The notes beneath the pieces are model-generated. The model did not search any database, was not told where the DNA came from, and saw nothing but the letters and a program-made list of their open reading frames with translations. From positions 6,639,501 to 6,703,500 of the forward strand of contig JARFIW010000588.1 in assembly GCA_036346225.1 (NCBI GenBank): 64,000 bases of DNA, in the 5' to 3' direction. The position numbers and the translations under genes are program-made. Shown piece by piece: positions 12,830-24,166 of this stretch (positions within the stretch are counted from its first letter, which is position 1; every line of letters starts with the position of its first letter). This DNA comes from Platerodrilus igneus (Eukaryota > Arthropoda > Insecta > Coleoptera > Lycidae).

Positions 12830-13025
12830 TAAACTTCTTGATGATTGTGGATAACTGCATAGTTCCTATTGATATATGCATTTCTTTTTTGGGGGAATAT
12901 AAAAAATTGTTCAATGAGATTGTTGTGGTTTTATGTAAAAAAATTGACACGACGGCCCGCGAAACATTTTGAACACACATATGTGGCCCTCCAAAAAAAA
13001 AAGTTTGCCCACGCATGAACTAAGT

Positions 13026-13540
13026 CAATGATTTTATTTGAAATATCGACGAGATAATAATTAATGGATTATTGAGTCAAGTAAATTTTAAAAGCAAAAC
13101 TGGAACGTAACAACTCTAGTAAAGGAAAATGAGCCAAACCAAAGTCAGTCGATTTGAAGGATTTTGTCATGAATGTCATTAAAAGGAAAACTTACAAAAT
13201 ATATTTTGATTGAACGTAATGAGGAATTTTATAATGCAATCCAAAATTTTAGGACTTTACATAACTGTAAAATCCTTGAAACAAAAACTGAGTTCATATG
13301 AGATATTTAACTTAATGCATCTAATTTGAAAAAAATATTTCCAACTGGCTATTCACTTAAGATGGAAGATGGTAGACTTGGTTTGTGAAGTTGGAGCATG
13401 TAACAGCATCACAATAAAAGAAGAGTTCTGCGATCCTCTATTTCTAGACAAAACTTAATTTTTTAGTTATAGTTGTACCAAGAAAAGTTGGAATGACAAA
13501 TTCAAGCACGCTATTTATAAAAAGCCATTTGGAGAGGGTT
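13026..13540. other. short stretch between transposons, nothing certain
   Basis: AT-rich. Part of it may belong to the DDE pseudogene that follows, but no motif is readable. Confidence 0.3.
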
Positions 13541-13982
13541 AAGTGCTTGATGATTATGTTTCAATTTTATTGTACTGCATGTTCATAGTCAAGATGGTTT
13601 TATTCCAAGCGCTTCACTTTGTTGCCAACTATTCGCAGACTATCATGGCGATATGAATTCAGAGTTGTTTACTAAGTGGTTTGAAGAATTGTCAATTCCA
13701 AATCTAGAAAGACCTAGTGTAATTGTATGGAATAATGCGTTGTATCATTGTAAATGGTTAGAAAGAATGCCAAGTACCTGTTCTTCTAAGCAACAAATGA
13801 TTGATCTGCACACAACAACGTTTTACACTTCTTATGTGGAGGGGGGAATTCTTATCATTAGTGAAACAAAACGTCAAGTAAAAATCTACAGGGTGCATAT
13901 AATGGTTGAAAAATATGGTCATATAGTTATGTCCCCCTATCTACTGTTACCAGATGAATCCCATTGTGTTAGTATGGATTAA
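13541..13982 (+). pseudogene. DDE-superfamily (Tc1/mariner-like) transposase fragment
   Basis: The clear part is MNSELFTKWFEELSIPNLERP, followed by SVIVWNNALYHC. In related transposases this region reads VIVMDNAxYH, and the D is a catalytic aspartate. Here D is replaced by N (WNN). Upstream, broken frames still read like the segment preceding MNSE (about 13580-13650). The expected HGH-x-PPYH continuation near 13920 is damaged. It is a fossil; no terminal repeats were found. Confidence 0.65.
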
Positions 13983-14442
13983 TTAAAAATTTTTATTGTG
14001 GCGATATATAACACGTGTAGCGCCCCTGTTCGCATGCAACCCGCAATGAAAACATTTAAAAAGAACCAAATATGACGACATTACTATTAATTCTCATAAA
14101 TCAAGCAGGTGGAATTTTGAATCCTCCATTCCCTTTAACAACAAAATTGAGATTGCCTATTTTTAAGCTTGTAAACTATTCACATCGATAAACATAAAAT
14201 TACTAGAAGGATATAATTCCACAGCTTCCTGAAATTTCCTCTCGGCGGAGGAACAAAATCTCCCTCTCAAACAAAATAAATTTTGTCACGGGTAAAATAA
14301 GTGTTAAAAGAATTAAAATTTGATTTTTCCTGAAGGGGCAGGAACTCAGTAACAATGTAAGGGTATGTTGTCTAACGGCAGTGGTGCAGGAGTGTGTTCT
14401 TTGGGATAAACGAGAAAAGAAAATTAAAGAACTACAGAAATA

Positions 14443-15371
14443 CGAGGCTTGTTCAATTGAAACCCAACTTTGGTTCAGGAAAAATTTATTGACAACTAAA
14501 TTTACAAATAATTACCACTACGATTAAGGCACATATTCCATTGCTTTGAACACATTCCATTGTCAACCTATGTATACCCTGCCTAAAGAAATCTTGTGGC
14601 TGCTGCTCGAAGAATTCTTTCATGGCGTTTTGTACTTCTTCGTCCGACTGAAAACGGTTACCTTTTAGCACATTTTTCAGTGGTCCAAAGATGTGAAAAT
14701 TGCAAGGCGATAAATCGGGACTATAAGGTGGATGCTCTAATATCCTCCATTTTTTTCGCTGTAGATTTTCTTTCATTACGTTAGCAACATGAGGTCAAGC
14801 ATTGTCGTTGTTTAGTGTAGTGAAGTGTTTGGGAACGCATCCCTTTTAGCAATAGTCTAAGGTCACATACATATACGTAATGTACGTATGTCATGTCATG
14901 TCTATCATTATGCAAGATTAATGTAATATGTAATCTGTTTATATTAAATGTTTAACAGAGTAATCAAGTGGTTATTTATTCTTAATATAATACTCAGCCT
15001 CACATTAAACAGTCGTAAAGCAGAATGACACCACGTGAAAGCTTCCCTGGACGTTTTCATCTTATTGCTTGATGGAGCTTGTTCAAAGTTTCATTATACA
15101 CTGCTTGCATTCGTGTATGAATTTCCAATTGTTGCAAACCTTCAGCTCACAGAAATTGAATGACCGCACGCTAATCACATTTGGTCGGATTGTTAACAAC
15201 AAACTTCATTTCAAAGTCACAATACTTAAAATCGCTGTCAAATATATATGAGAGAAACTGACCAGTGGGAAGTTTACAAACACCACTAACGTTGCAAAAC
15301 TTCAGTTGAGAGATTAAAATTGTTTCCAAGTCTAACGTGACCAAGGATGGGTTTCAATTGAACAAACCTCA
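14443..15371 (-). mobile_element. mariner element, internally deleted, with TIRs and TA duplication
   Basis: Terminal inverted repeats of about 32 bp are nearly identical. The left begins CGAGGCTTGTTCAATTGAAA and the right, reverse complemented, begins TGAGGTTTGTTCAATTGAAA. TA dinucleotides flank the element at 14441-14442 and 15372-15373. It is 929 bp against about 1.3 kb for intact mariners. A stretch at about 14815-15005 looks like separate inserted sequence splitting the coding remnant. Confidence 0.88.
14486..15260 (-). pseudogene. mariner transposase pseudogene
   Basis: From the 15.2-kb end on the minus strand, the N-terminal helix-turn-helix region is still readable (RAVIQFL, AEGLQQLEIH) with in-frame stops. 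It then jumps directly to KRPGKLSRGVILL near the second catalytic region. After about 190 bp of foreign sequence come the HDNARPH equivalent (reading NNDNA-PHVANV) and an intact 96-codon C-terminal part with EHPPYSPDLSPC, the third catalytic Asp motif of mariners. The central domain with the first catalytic Asp is deleted. It is non-functional. Confidence 0.85.
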
Positions 15372-15713
15372 TAGTAAATAACAAAACTTAAATTCAGAAA
15401 TTCTATATTACGTTTACACTTATCCTGAAAGATCATCCTACTGTCAAATTTGATGGGCACCAAACATGTCACAACAATACTTTTGATGTCATTTCTGTGT
15501 GGAAGACTGTTATACCATATAAAACTCCCTGGCTTTGGTATCCTAAAGTTGGTCATAAAGAAAATTTTCAAAATAAACTGCTCATTCCAATCACTGGGGG
15601 TACCTGGATATTCTTTACAAATTACTGGCTTTAGCTATTTCCTACATAAATTAAACAAAATCAACCTAAACTTAACCGCTATTAACATAAAAATAACTTC
15701 CATTCACATATAA

Positions 15714-15914
15714 ATATCTTTTGCTAAAGATAAATTCCTACGTCAAATCTGGTCAGGTGTTGCTAAAATAAATCGCAATGAAAATCTTGAAAAACAAATC
15801 CAAGCAGTCAACAAAGCTATTCGTCAATCAAATTTTTCTGTTTTTCTATTTATGTTAGATAGTCATGAATTCCAAATTATTAGCAATGTCATTTATAAAA
15901 ACAAAAAAAAATAG
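15714..15914 (+). CDS. unrecognised 66-codon reading frame
   Basis: An open frame between stops (TAA 15711, TAG 15912) reads SFAKDKFLRQIWSGVAKINR at its start and has an amphipathic, protein-like composition. Its only early Met is internal, so it could be an exon or a fragment of an unknown element. No family is recognised, and no matching acceptor is obvious. Confidence 0.2.
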   Translation: MSFAKDKFLRQIWSGVAKINRNENLEKQIQAVNKAIRQSNFSVFLFMLDSHEFQIISNVIYKNKKK

Positions 15915-16448
15915 TTAAATATTAACTTTGTGCTACACCATTGTCTTTTTCACAATACTTAAGTTTTTATACTATTTCTAACCTAAATTGCACTAATAAG
16001 TCGTATTTCAAGTCACTCTTCCACCCTCCATTGCTAATTCGTCCAATCCAATAATTATTTTCACCTTTAAATTAATTCTTTAATACATAAATAACAATCC
16101 TTTAAGATTTTTAGTTCATAAATGCATTATTAAATTCTTAAATATACAAACTATCTTCATTGCATACTTCGAGGATGCCAATGTTGCTTGCACTTTTAAT
16201 TTTCCAAAACATAAAGCTGCCTTGCACTAATCAAGCCATAAAGTTCAAATTTAACGGAGGGATGACTCACCTGGTCATGCCCCTTTGTTTCAAAACAGTT
16301 TGCCTACATTATTTTCATGCTCAATGAACCTACCCCGTCACTTGCAGAGGTATTTCATTTTTTTCTCGCTTGCTGCATTATGAACAAACCTGCACCTTGA
16401 CGACGTTCTAAAATACTAGAACAGGTAGAATGGTTTGCACGTTTCAAT
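15915..16448. other. non-coding stretch, nothing recognised
   Basis: AT-rich spacer before the RTE element. Confidence 0.4.
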
Positions 16449-16741
16449 GAGCTAAAGAGCCGAACTATACGTTTAACCAAATTAGTGGGGTCTTTAGTGA
16501 GGAACCAGACTAAGGCAGGTCCTCGAAAGAGGGCAGTAGTTGTTTCAGTACTTCGGTAGCAGAGACTGCGATGTGGAAGGCAATGGAAACCACTACATTA
16601 CCTCCCAAGCACATTGCGTACAGAAATTGTTAGTAAACATGATGGCATCCTCTGGGGCAAAAAATTCCGGAGGTAAATAGTCCCTCATTCGAATCTTCAG
16701 GAGGGGACTACTTCGGGGATGTGATTCGAAAAAGATCCGTG

Positions 16742-17467
16742 AACATTCTGCGAGTCGGAGCGAGGAATGTCAGAAGTATGAAACAAGTAGGTAAGCTAGA
16801 GAACCTGAAACTAGAAATGGATAGGTTAGCACTAGACATAGTAGGAATTAGTGAAGTCCGCTAGCTAGAGGCGTGTGATTTTTGGAGTGGAGACTTCAGG
16901 GTAATTCATACAGGATCAGAAGAAGGAAATTTGCGTGTGGGGATAGTTATGCGAAAAAAGATAGGACGACGTGTAGAAAACTACTTACAGAAGAACGAAA
17001 AAGTACTCATGGTTAGATTTGAATCTAAACCAGTAAATACAGTAATAATACAAGTATACATGCCCACCTCTACCTACAGTGAGGAAGAGGTAGAGGGCGA
17101 TCTACAAAGATATCGAAGACATACTAAGATACGTAAAAGGACATGAAAATTTAATAATTACGGGAGATTTTAATGCATGGTAGGTGAGGGTAGGGAAGGA
17201 GCGATAGTAGGTTTATTTGGTTTAGGCATAAGAAATGATAGGGGAAATAGACTGGTAGTATTTTGTGACGAGAACAACTTAACCATCACAAATACATTAT
17301 TTCAACATCATGCTAGAAGACGATACATGTGGAAGATGCCAGGAGATGTAGGAAGATATCAAATAGATTACATTATTGTTAGACAACGGTTTAGAAATCA
17401 AGTAAAAGACTGTAGAAGCTACCCGGAAACAGAAATAGACACTGACCACAACATCGTAATTATGTGA
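16742..17467 (+). pseudogene. RTE1 copy 1 AP-like endonuclease domain
   Basis: The frame opens at 16742 with NILRVGARNVRSM, the first strand of an exonuclease-endonuclease-phosphatase fold; in databases such LINE domains are often mislabelled craniofacial development protein 2-like. A TAG at 16862-16864 replaces the TGG seen in copy 3. A one-base gain near 17095 shifts the frame. The second half ends with TDHNIVIM, the catalytic (S/T)DH motif. Confidence 0.85.
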
Positions 17468-17499
17468 AGGCCGCACTTAAATTTAAAAATCTGTAAAAG

Positions 17500-19617
17500 A
17501 GGAACGGAAAAAGGCACTTTAACTTTAAGAAACTAAAAGATAAAGATATTTACGAAATATTTGAAAAAAAGTCAAATGAATTGATGAAGGATATCAGGAA
17601 AATATCTGATACTAAGGAACTAGAAACAGAATGGAATAACATTAAATCCAGCTTAAACCTAGCGGCCAGAGATATTCTGGAGTATACACAAAAAGAAAAT
17701 AAGAAATCATGGATAACAAAGGATATCCTGAATTTAATAAAAGAAAGACGAAAATACAAAAATTGATCAGACGAAACTGGAAAACAGTGATACAAAACCA
17801 TAAAATGGGAAATTATTTCCAAATGCAGGAAAGCTAAAGAACAATGAATTGATGAAAAGTGCAAAGAGGTGCAAACTAAGATGAAAATAGGAATGACAGA
17901 TGAAGCATACAAACTAATTAGAATCAATTTTAGGGATATAAAACCGTATAGCAAAAAAATAAGGGACGCGGAAGAAAACGTCATTATAGAAAATGCAGAG
18001 AAAGTGGGTACATGGCAAGAATATATAGGGAATTTATATCCAGGAGAGGAACTAACAGCATTAGAACAGGAATCAGATATTGAAAATGATGATCTGGGAT
18101 ATCCTATACTTAGAGATGAGTTTGAATTAGCATTAAAGAGTCTGAAAAATGGTAAGGCGCCGGGTACAGATAAGGTGCAAACAGAAACTTTAAAAACCGT
18201 TGGACAAGCAGTAACAGAACGTCTTTTCCGACTTGTAAGCTATATGTATGAAACGGGCGAGATACCCAAAGATTTCAAACGTAACATCATAGTAACTATA
18301 CCAAAAAAAAAGAGGCGCGGATAGATGTAAAAATTTTCGGACAATAAGTTTGACAGCACATGTTTCAAAAATATTGACTACAATTGTACAAAGACGAATG
18401 GAAAAACGAGGTGAAGAAGTACTAGGGGAATATCAATTTGGGTTTAGGTGAAACAGAGGAACACGGGAGGTTATTTTAGCTCTGAGGGTGATAATGGAGA
18501 ACACAATAGAGAAGGGGGAAAGCTTATGTATAGGGTTTGTAGATCTGGAAAAGGCAATCGACAATGTAAAATGGAAAAAAATATTTGAAATACTCAAAAA
18601 GCTTGGAATGAGTTATAGGGATAGACGAATAGTACATAGCTTATACAAAGAGCAAACAGCAGTAATAGAATTACAGCAAGAAAGTAGAGAAGAAGCAAAT
18701 ATTAGGAAAGGGGTGAGACAGGGATATGCCTTATCCTCGTTAATTTTTAACTTGTACATAGAAGAGGCAATGAAAACTGTCAATTAAATGCAGGAAGACA
18801 TTTGGAATTAATACGCAAAAACAAAAGATTGATATGCTTAGATTTGCAGATGATATAACGGTATTAGCATCTAGCAAAGAAAAATTAGAAGGTGCGCTTA
18901 ATAAAATGGAAACAGTTCTAACAGAGAGATATGGTATGAAAATTAACAAAAATAAAACTAAAGTTCTAGTATGCAGAAGAGGGGAGAATAAATCAAAAAC
19001 AAGAATACAAATGGATAACGAAAACTTCCAAGAGGTTAAGGATTTCTGCCAAATAATGCAAGATGGGAAAACCACAAAAAATATAAAACAAAGATTAGCA
19101 CAAGGTCGTGCTACATTTAACAAGAAAAAGCAACTATTATGTTCAAAGACAACAAACATAGAAACAAAGAAATAATTGCTTAAAACATATGTGTGGAGCA
19201 CAACACTGTATAGCCGTGAAGCCTAGACAGTAGGAGAAGCGGACAAAAAAAAGGTAGAAGCCTTTGAAATGTGGTGCTACAGACGTATGATGAAGATATC
19301 ATGGATAGACAAAGTTAAGAACAACGAGGTACTAGAAATGGTAGGGGAAGAAAGAAATCTGTGGAAAATGATAAAAAATAGGAGAAATAAGATGATAGGT
19401 TACATACTACGCCATGAGGGAATAGTGAAACAGAAATAGGAAAAAAAGAGAAGTAGTGGTAGACCTAGGTTAGACTACTGCACACAGATAGTGAAAGATG
19501 TAGGCTGTGAGAATTTCAGGGAAATGTGTAGGCTAGCTCAGAATAGAAAACAATGGAGGTACTTTTCTAACCAGTCGCAAGATGTAAAAACTAATGACAA
19601 AAATAATAACTGTACTT
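17500..19617 (+). pseudogene. RTE1 copy 1 reverse transcriptase and C-terminal domain
   Basis: Linker, then fingers (LKNGKAPGTDKVQTETLK at about 18140), QFGFR (18433), FVDLEKAIDN (18535; the catalytic Asp is in the LEKA-D region), GVRQGYALSSLIFN (18710) and FADDITVLAS (18840; the YXDD-box equivalent). The C-terminal part includes the LYSREA-TVGEADKKK and RRMMKISW blocks shared with BovB/RTE elements. It is broken by TAG at about 17764 and 18324, TGA and TAA after those, and several frameshifts. Confidence 0.85.
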
Positions 19618-19779
19618 AAACATGCTAATTATTATAAACAACTACAGATATTGGTTTTGCAATACTCTTAACTAATGTTAATTGTGCGAAAGGATTTACT
19701 AGAAAACATTAATACGACAAATGTCTAAGTGTTGGGGGATCCTGGGCAGCCACAAGCAGCTTAACTCCCTTCACATACC

Positions 19780-20080
19780 GTGCATTTATATTTCCAATGC
19801 TCCACCAGAAGGTACTACATTGGCCAGGAGGCGAGTTTTTTGTTGCCTGGAAATTTAAAATTTTGCCGAACCCTTGCCGTTCCAGGCAAGGTAGGGTTCT
19901 TTAACGTGCGTGACAACACACACACAGGACCTCCATTTAACCTCTCATCCGAACGAGGGCGTAATTTTTGTGAAAAATGCTCACCTGCCATTTTTCAAGC
20001 AGTCGCCCGTGTCGGGATTTGAACCCAGGACCTTGGGATACGTAGTCTTTACTCTTACTTCATTGATCCATGGCGACTCC
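19780..20080 (-). mobile_element. SINE copy 3, inserted in the RTE1 copy 1 3' UTR
   Basis: A full-length copy of the tRNA-derived SINE, head to the right. The 15-bp duplication CTCCCTTCACATACC flanks it exactly at 19765-19779 and 20081-20095. Without the SINE, the RTE1 3' UTR reads straight through as in RTE1 copy 2 (37263-37310), which has the empty site. Confidence 0.95.
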
Positions 20081-20095
20081 CTCCCTTCACATACC

Positions 20096-20638
20096 ACTGA
20101 ATTTCGGTGAAATAGGGTATATAACTGTAAAACAATAGAAGGTGACCAAACTGCATCAAACAAGAAAGAACAGCATCTATGTTCAAATACAACAAACATA
20201 GTTACAAGAAGAAAACTGTACAAAGCATAGTGTGGAGCACAGCACAGTACGTCTATGAAATAGAGGCAGTAGGAAAAGCAGACAGAAAGAGATAGAAGCC
20301 TACTGCAATGTTGTGCTTCAGATGTATGAGGATGGTAGCATGGGCAGACAAAGTTAATAACAAATAGGTTGTAGAAATAGTAGAGGAATGAATATATCTG
20401 TGGAAAACGAAAAAATAGGAGAAATAGAAGTGCAGGATACGTTCTAATGCATTTTTGGGGAATATTATGAGATGTATTACAAGCAGAGATAGGAAAAAGG
20501 AGGTAGATGTGGACCTAGATCAGATACTGATAAATGCAAACTGTGGAAATTTCAGTGAAATGTGTAGGTTAGTTTAGAATAGAAAACAATGAGGTTACGC
20601 GTCTAACCAGTTCCAGGACTGAATACCTAATGATGATG
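20096..20638 (+). pseudogene. RTE1 copy 1 trailer: second copy of the ORF 3' end
   Basis: After the 3' UTR, the sequence from about 20160 resembles the C-terminal coding part of the same element again (compare GTTCAAATACAACAAACATA here with GTTCAAAGACAACAAACATA at 19141, and GTGGAGCACAGCACAGTAC with the copy at 19192). It runs to CCAGTTCCAGGACTGAATACC and the TGA tail. It is much more decayed than the main ORF. The same trailer occurs in RTE1 copy 2. Confidence 0.75.
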
Positions 20639-20644
20639 CGGTAA

Positions 20645-20965
20645 TAAAAATAAGTCAGCAGGTACTAACTTGGGACCATATAACGAATGACTTATTAAAT
20701 CAGCATGTTTAGTTCTCAAAGAGTCACTTGTTTGAGCCGATTTGTCAGAACTTACATTGTCGTGCTGGAGAATACCTCATTCTAAGTGTTAGATTTTTCT
20801 TATTTCTTCAAAAGCTACAACAACCAACTTTGGACGATCTTCATGCTGTTCATCCTTAACCGAACTATGGCGACGATTAAAGTTGGCAAGCCATCGATTT
20901 ACAGTTGTCCTTAGTGCTTCATTGCCTAAAGTTCATGTCTAAAGTTTGATATGGGTAAATAAAGC
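20645..20965 (-). pseudogene. mariner-like transposase remnant 2, internally deleted
   Basis: On the minus strand, ALRTTVNRWLANFNRRHSSV is the typical mariner helix-turn-helix region, followed by DEQHEDRPKLVVV. After a stop it jumps to QHDNVSSDKSAQTS and LISHSLYGPKL, corresponding to the catalytic HDNA and PPYSPDL regions. The middle is missing. It abuts the tail of RTE1 copy 1. Confidence 0.8.
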
Positions 20966-21420
20966 ACTACCCGTGACAAATAAAGACTTCACTGATTAGT
21001 TACAGTGGTGCGGGCATGGGGGTTCGTGTATAAACAAATTGTAATGTTAAAAAAATGTATAACAGGGAAGTTGAATTATCAAGTGATGCTACGACTAAAA
21101 ACATTTACTCTGAATAACTTTCAAGATGGTCTTAAATTTATGAGTGCCAACTCGAATGGTCTAGTGATTAACCTCGTAAAGACGAATAGTCTTGGGGATA
21201 ATTAGGTCAGCCTCCTGGTGGAATGGAGTTCCTTTTACAATCAATCTACATCTTCAATAAAGAAAAAGCACCGTCTTACTGCTGGACCTAAATATATTTT
21301 AAAACAGCATCATATCATTATTCCTCTAAACAGATACACATGCAAAAAATTTAAGTTACATAAACCAAGTCAGTTTCGATTCGTCATACCATTTACTGTT
21401 CATCTATAACAATCTAATCT
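20966..21420. other. unrecognised stretch
   Basis: Two frames (21005-21205, 21218-21409) have no recognisable motif, and no repeat family is evident. Confidence 0.3.
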
Positions 21421-21616
21421 TACATTTGATTTTTTCCAATGCTCCACCAGAAGAAACTACATAGGCGAGGAAGCGAGTTCTTTTTACTTTGAAATTTTGA
21501 ATTTTGTCGAACCCTTGCTATCCTAAGGAAGATATGGATTTTTAACATGTGAGACAACACTCACACGGAACCTACATTTTATTTGTTATCTGAACGAGGG
21601 AATATTTTTGTGATGC
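21421..21616 (-). mobile_element. SINE copy 4, head truncated
   Basis: The SINE body and 3' end are recognisable (CCAATGCTCCACCAGAAG, GACAACACTCACACGG, GAACGAGGG). It ends before the tRNA-like part, directly next to the Gypsy gag fossil. Confidence 0.78.
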
Positions 21617-21635
21617 TATACAATACGTGTGCATA

Positions 21636-23520
21636 CTATCCAAGCTTGAAGCGAGATTTGCAGAAGAGGTCTCTGTTGCCATAATTAAACTGTACGAGCC
21701 TGACAAATACACAAAAATTAAAGCCAAATTAATTATATGGCTAAGCTCAGCTCAAGAACAACGAACTAGAAAGATGTTGGAGCGCGAAACGTTAAGTGAC
21801 AGAAAATCCTTACATTTCTTAAGGGGTCTACAACAGAATGGAATAATCGTGCCATATACATATTATTAAAATTAATCTGGTTAAACACAAATGCAAGCAA
21901 TCCTAGCTACTCAATCATAAGCATCCGCAGAGGACACAGCACGTTTAGCAGATACAGTGTACAAAGCACAATCTGTACATCGGGCTAATACAATTACAAA
22001 TACAAGCTCTACAACTCCTGGAAATGCTTACACAAAAAGCAGTACTCAAAGTCCACTTCCAGTAAACACAAAGCGTTACAACTGAACAGTGTTCCGAACA
22101 TGGCAACGTAGGTAAATCCCACGGCGTCAGAAACAACCCAAAGATTTATGCTGGTTTCCCTACAAATTCTGAGCCACAGAACCTTGCAATTTCACGACTC
22201 AGAAAAACGTCGAACGCAGAAATTAGATGTGGATAATTCCCTGTAGTTCATTTCACGCTACTTGTACGTAAAAGATCGCATTACATTTGTAAAATTTTTA
22301 ATCGATGCTGGTGCAGACCTCTATTTATACCCAAAAAGCAAGGTTCGTAGAATACTTATTATAATTAAACAAATTAATGTAAATTTAACCTTCCTCCGCG
22401 TCGCCAATAATGCATGATCCTGGACGTAAAGTATTACGTCCACAAATTCGGCTGCATGGCTTGCCGTCACGGGTAAAGCCCACAAGTTAACAAACAAGCT
22501 AGGAGCTTACCTGGTTTTTACTGAAAGCAAATGCAGTTTGTATTATATACACAAAATTTTAATGGCGAAACGAAGATGCCTACGTGGTAACGGAACACAA
22601 GTTTATTTTAGGTTATAGCAAAAGGTACAAGAACACAAGAAGGAGCACTTCACCAAACTAACCGCACACATGTCCGTTCTCTTCAATCGCTTATAGTAAA
22701 GTCCTTTGCTTTAAGATGTTTCGTTCTCTGTAGCGAGCCCACCATTTCACGCTCTCGCGGCCAACCCGCTTACCACATCCACATTCTTTTAGCATAGGAA
22801 CGCGAGCGTATGCAGTTTACATACCATAAATCATGGGCAAATGTCCTGGAATTTGTGGAAATTATAATCGTAAAACTTTACACCTAGAAATTTAAATTAA
22901 GGTTAGGACAACGCTTTCCCAGGATGAATCTAAAAATCCTCTAAATTTAAATATTAAAATAAAATGTGGAGCCAAATAGGTGCAACATACTCAAACCGAC
23001 GTACTATCAATTGTTCTCAGCAAATGAGAGGATCATAAACACATATTGTACTATCACATTAGCATTAGATTTGGGATTCAGACGACGATTCAGTTGGAAA
23101 TTCGTCATCGCCAACGTCAAGAAGCCTATTATTAGCATGAATTTTCTCGTACGCCATGAATCATTGGTTGATGCGTAAACAAGAAAGTTGTCGACTCAGA
23201 GAACCAAAGTTCTACCCGCACGTAATAAACATAGTACGATATCAACTACGGTATCAAGTTCAAAATATGAGAAATTTCTAACCAAATATCTGGACATAAC
23301 CCATCCGAACGATCTTGCTACGCTAATAAAGCATAGTACCGAACATCAAGGACCACCTGTATACAGTCGTCCACGCAAGTTAGCACTTGACAAACTCAAA
23401 ATCGCCAAAGATGAATTCATTACAATGGTTCAGTTAAAAGAGCAAGGTCATTGAAATCACCTTGGGTGTCACATCTACATTTAATTGCCAAACACAACAA
23501 AGAAGACGACTTTGTGGAAA
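21636..23520 (+). pseudogene. Ty3/Gypsy-type gag-protease-RT fossil
   Basis: This is an old genomic copy of an LTR retrotransposon. The gag part (21640-21830) reads YTKIKAKLIIWLSSAQEQR and then a DRKSLHFLRGL block, typical of insect Gypsy gags. The protease core is near 22290-22340, with FLIDAGADLYLYP; the usual active-site D-T-G is D-A-G here. A region at 22990-23178 matches the segment between protease and RT (TLALDLGFRRRFSWKF, IISMNFLVRHESLVD). The RT start is at about 23341-23500 (GPPVYSRPRKLALDKLK, then SPWVSHLHLI). Stops and frameshifts are frequent, and the RT core, RNase H and integrase are missing. No paired LTRs were found. Confidence 0.8.
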
Positions 23521-24166
23521 CTACAATTGTACTCCCAACTAACTGGCTAAGAAGCACGCAGCATGCAAATAAATAGTATGTACGTATAAAACATTCTTTG
23601 ATCAATAATGGACTCGCCCGACATCCCCCGAATACAAAATAGAACCGTCCGAACGTACAGTACATACAAATCTAGATATAAGCAAAGTTTTAAGTGCTAG
23701 AAAAAGTCACATCTTATGTTCTCTTTTTAAGAAAGCCACCAAACTTCTTGGAGGAAACTTGAGAACAGTGCAAGACGGAAATCACCAAGGCCATCGTACA
23801 TTAAGGTATTCCTTCAGTTTATCTCATTGTGCCCACCAAATCTAATACGCTAAAATGGAATGAATTTTTACAACGCTATGTATAATATCCCGCCATAATT
23901 TGGATAGATCCACATTCGCAGCCATCACTGCATCAGTACCACCTTTTAGAGCAGGTAACGCCAGCAACATTCCGCCATTGTTCACTTCAATTTTTACCAA
24001 CCAAGGACGCAGGCGTACGCCAGTGTCTTTGTTCACTAGTTGTAAAGTATCGAAACATGAAAATCCAGCTTTTATCACCGATACGAGGTGCTGCATTGCA
24101 TTCTGCGTAACCTAGGCCACAGTTACCTACTTACAACCACATATATACCGCCACTTTCAGTTCATG
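23521..24166. other. unrecognised stretch downstream of the Gypsy fossil
   Basis: Two overlapping opposite-strand frames at 23842-24115 show no known motif. This may be degraded retroelement sequence. Confidence 0.3.

Larger units (their letters stand above)
10328..13017 (+). mobile_element. hAT DNA transposon, decayed, with TIRs and target duplication
   Basis: The left terminus TAGCGGTGGGCAAAC and the reverse complement of the right terminus, CATGCGTGGGCAAAC, match the usual hAT start CAGCGGTGGGC. The flanks carry AACTAAGG (10320-10327) and AACTAAGT (13018-13025), a 7-of-8 match to the 8-bp duplication expected of hATs. Subterminal GGCCCGC motifs occur at both ends (10358, 12955). The 2.69-kb element holds one broken transposase gene and, near its left end, a short tandem array and a palindrome. 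Confidence 0.88.
16449..20638 (+). mobile_element. RTE/BovB-like LINE, RTE1 copy 1
   Basis: This is a nearly full-length but decayed RTE-type retrotransposon. Its 5' end (CTAAAGAGCC...) coincides with that of copy 3 at 61478. In order it has a 5' leader of about 290 bp, an endonuclease, a reverse transcriptase with FADD, the RTE C-terminal region, a 3' UTR (19618-19764), and then a second degenerate copy of the ORF 3' end (20096-20638) finishing in CTAATGATGATG, an RTE-type (TGA)n tail. A SINE occupies 19780-20080 inside the 3' UTR. Stops and frameshifts are frequent. Confidence 0.85.

Noticed and set aside
16742..17467. Host gene similar to craniofacial development protein 2
   Set aside because: That database label is given to many LINE endonucleases; here the domain continues into an RTE-type reverse transcriptase.
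19780..20110. Short reading frames containing DNTHTG and NAHLPFFKQ
   Set aside because: These recur wherever the SINE occurs and are chance frames in its body, not genes.
23842..24115. Overlapping opposite-strand frames as a gene pair
   Set aside because: No motif, no splice or start context, and it sits beside retroelement debris.
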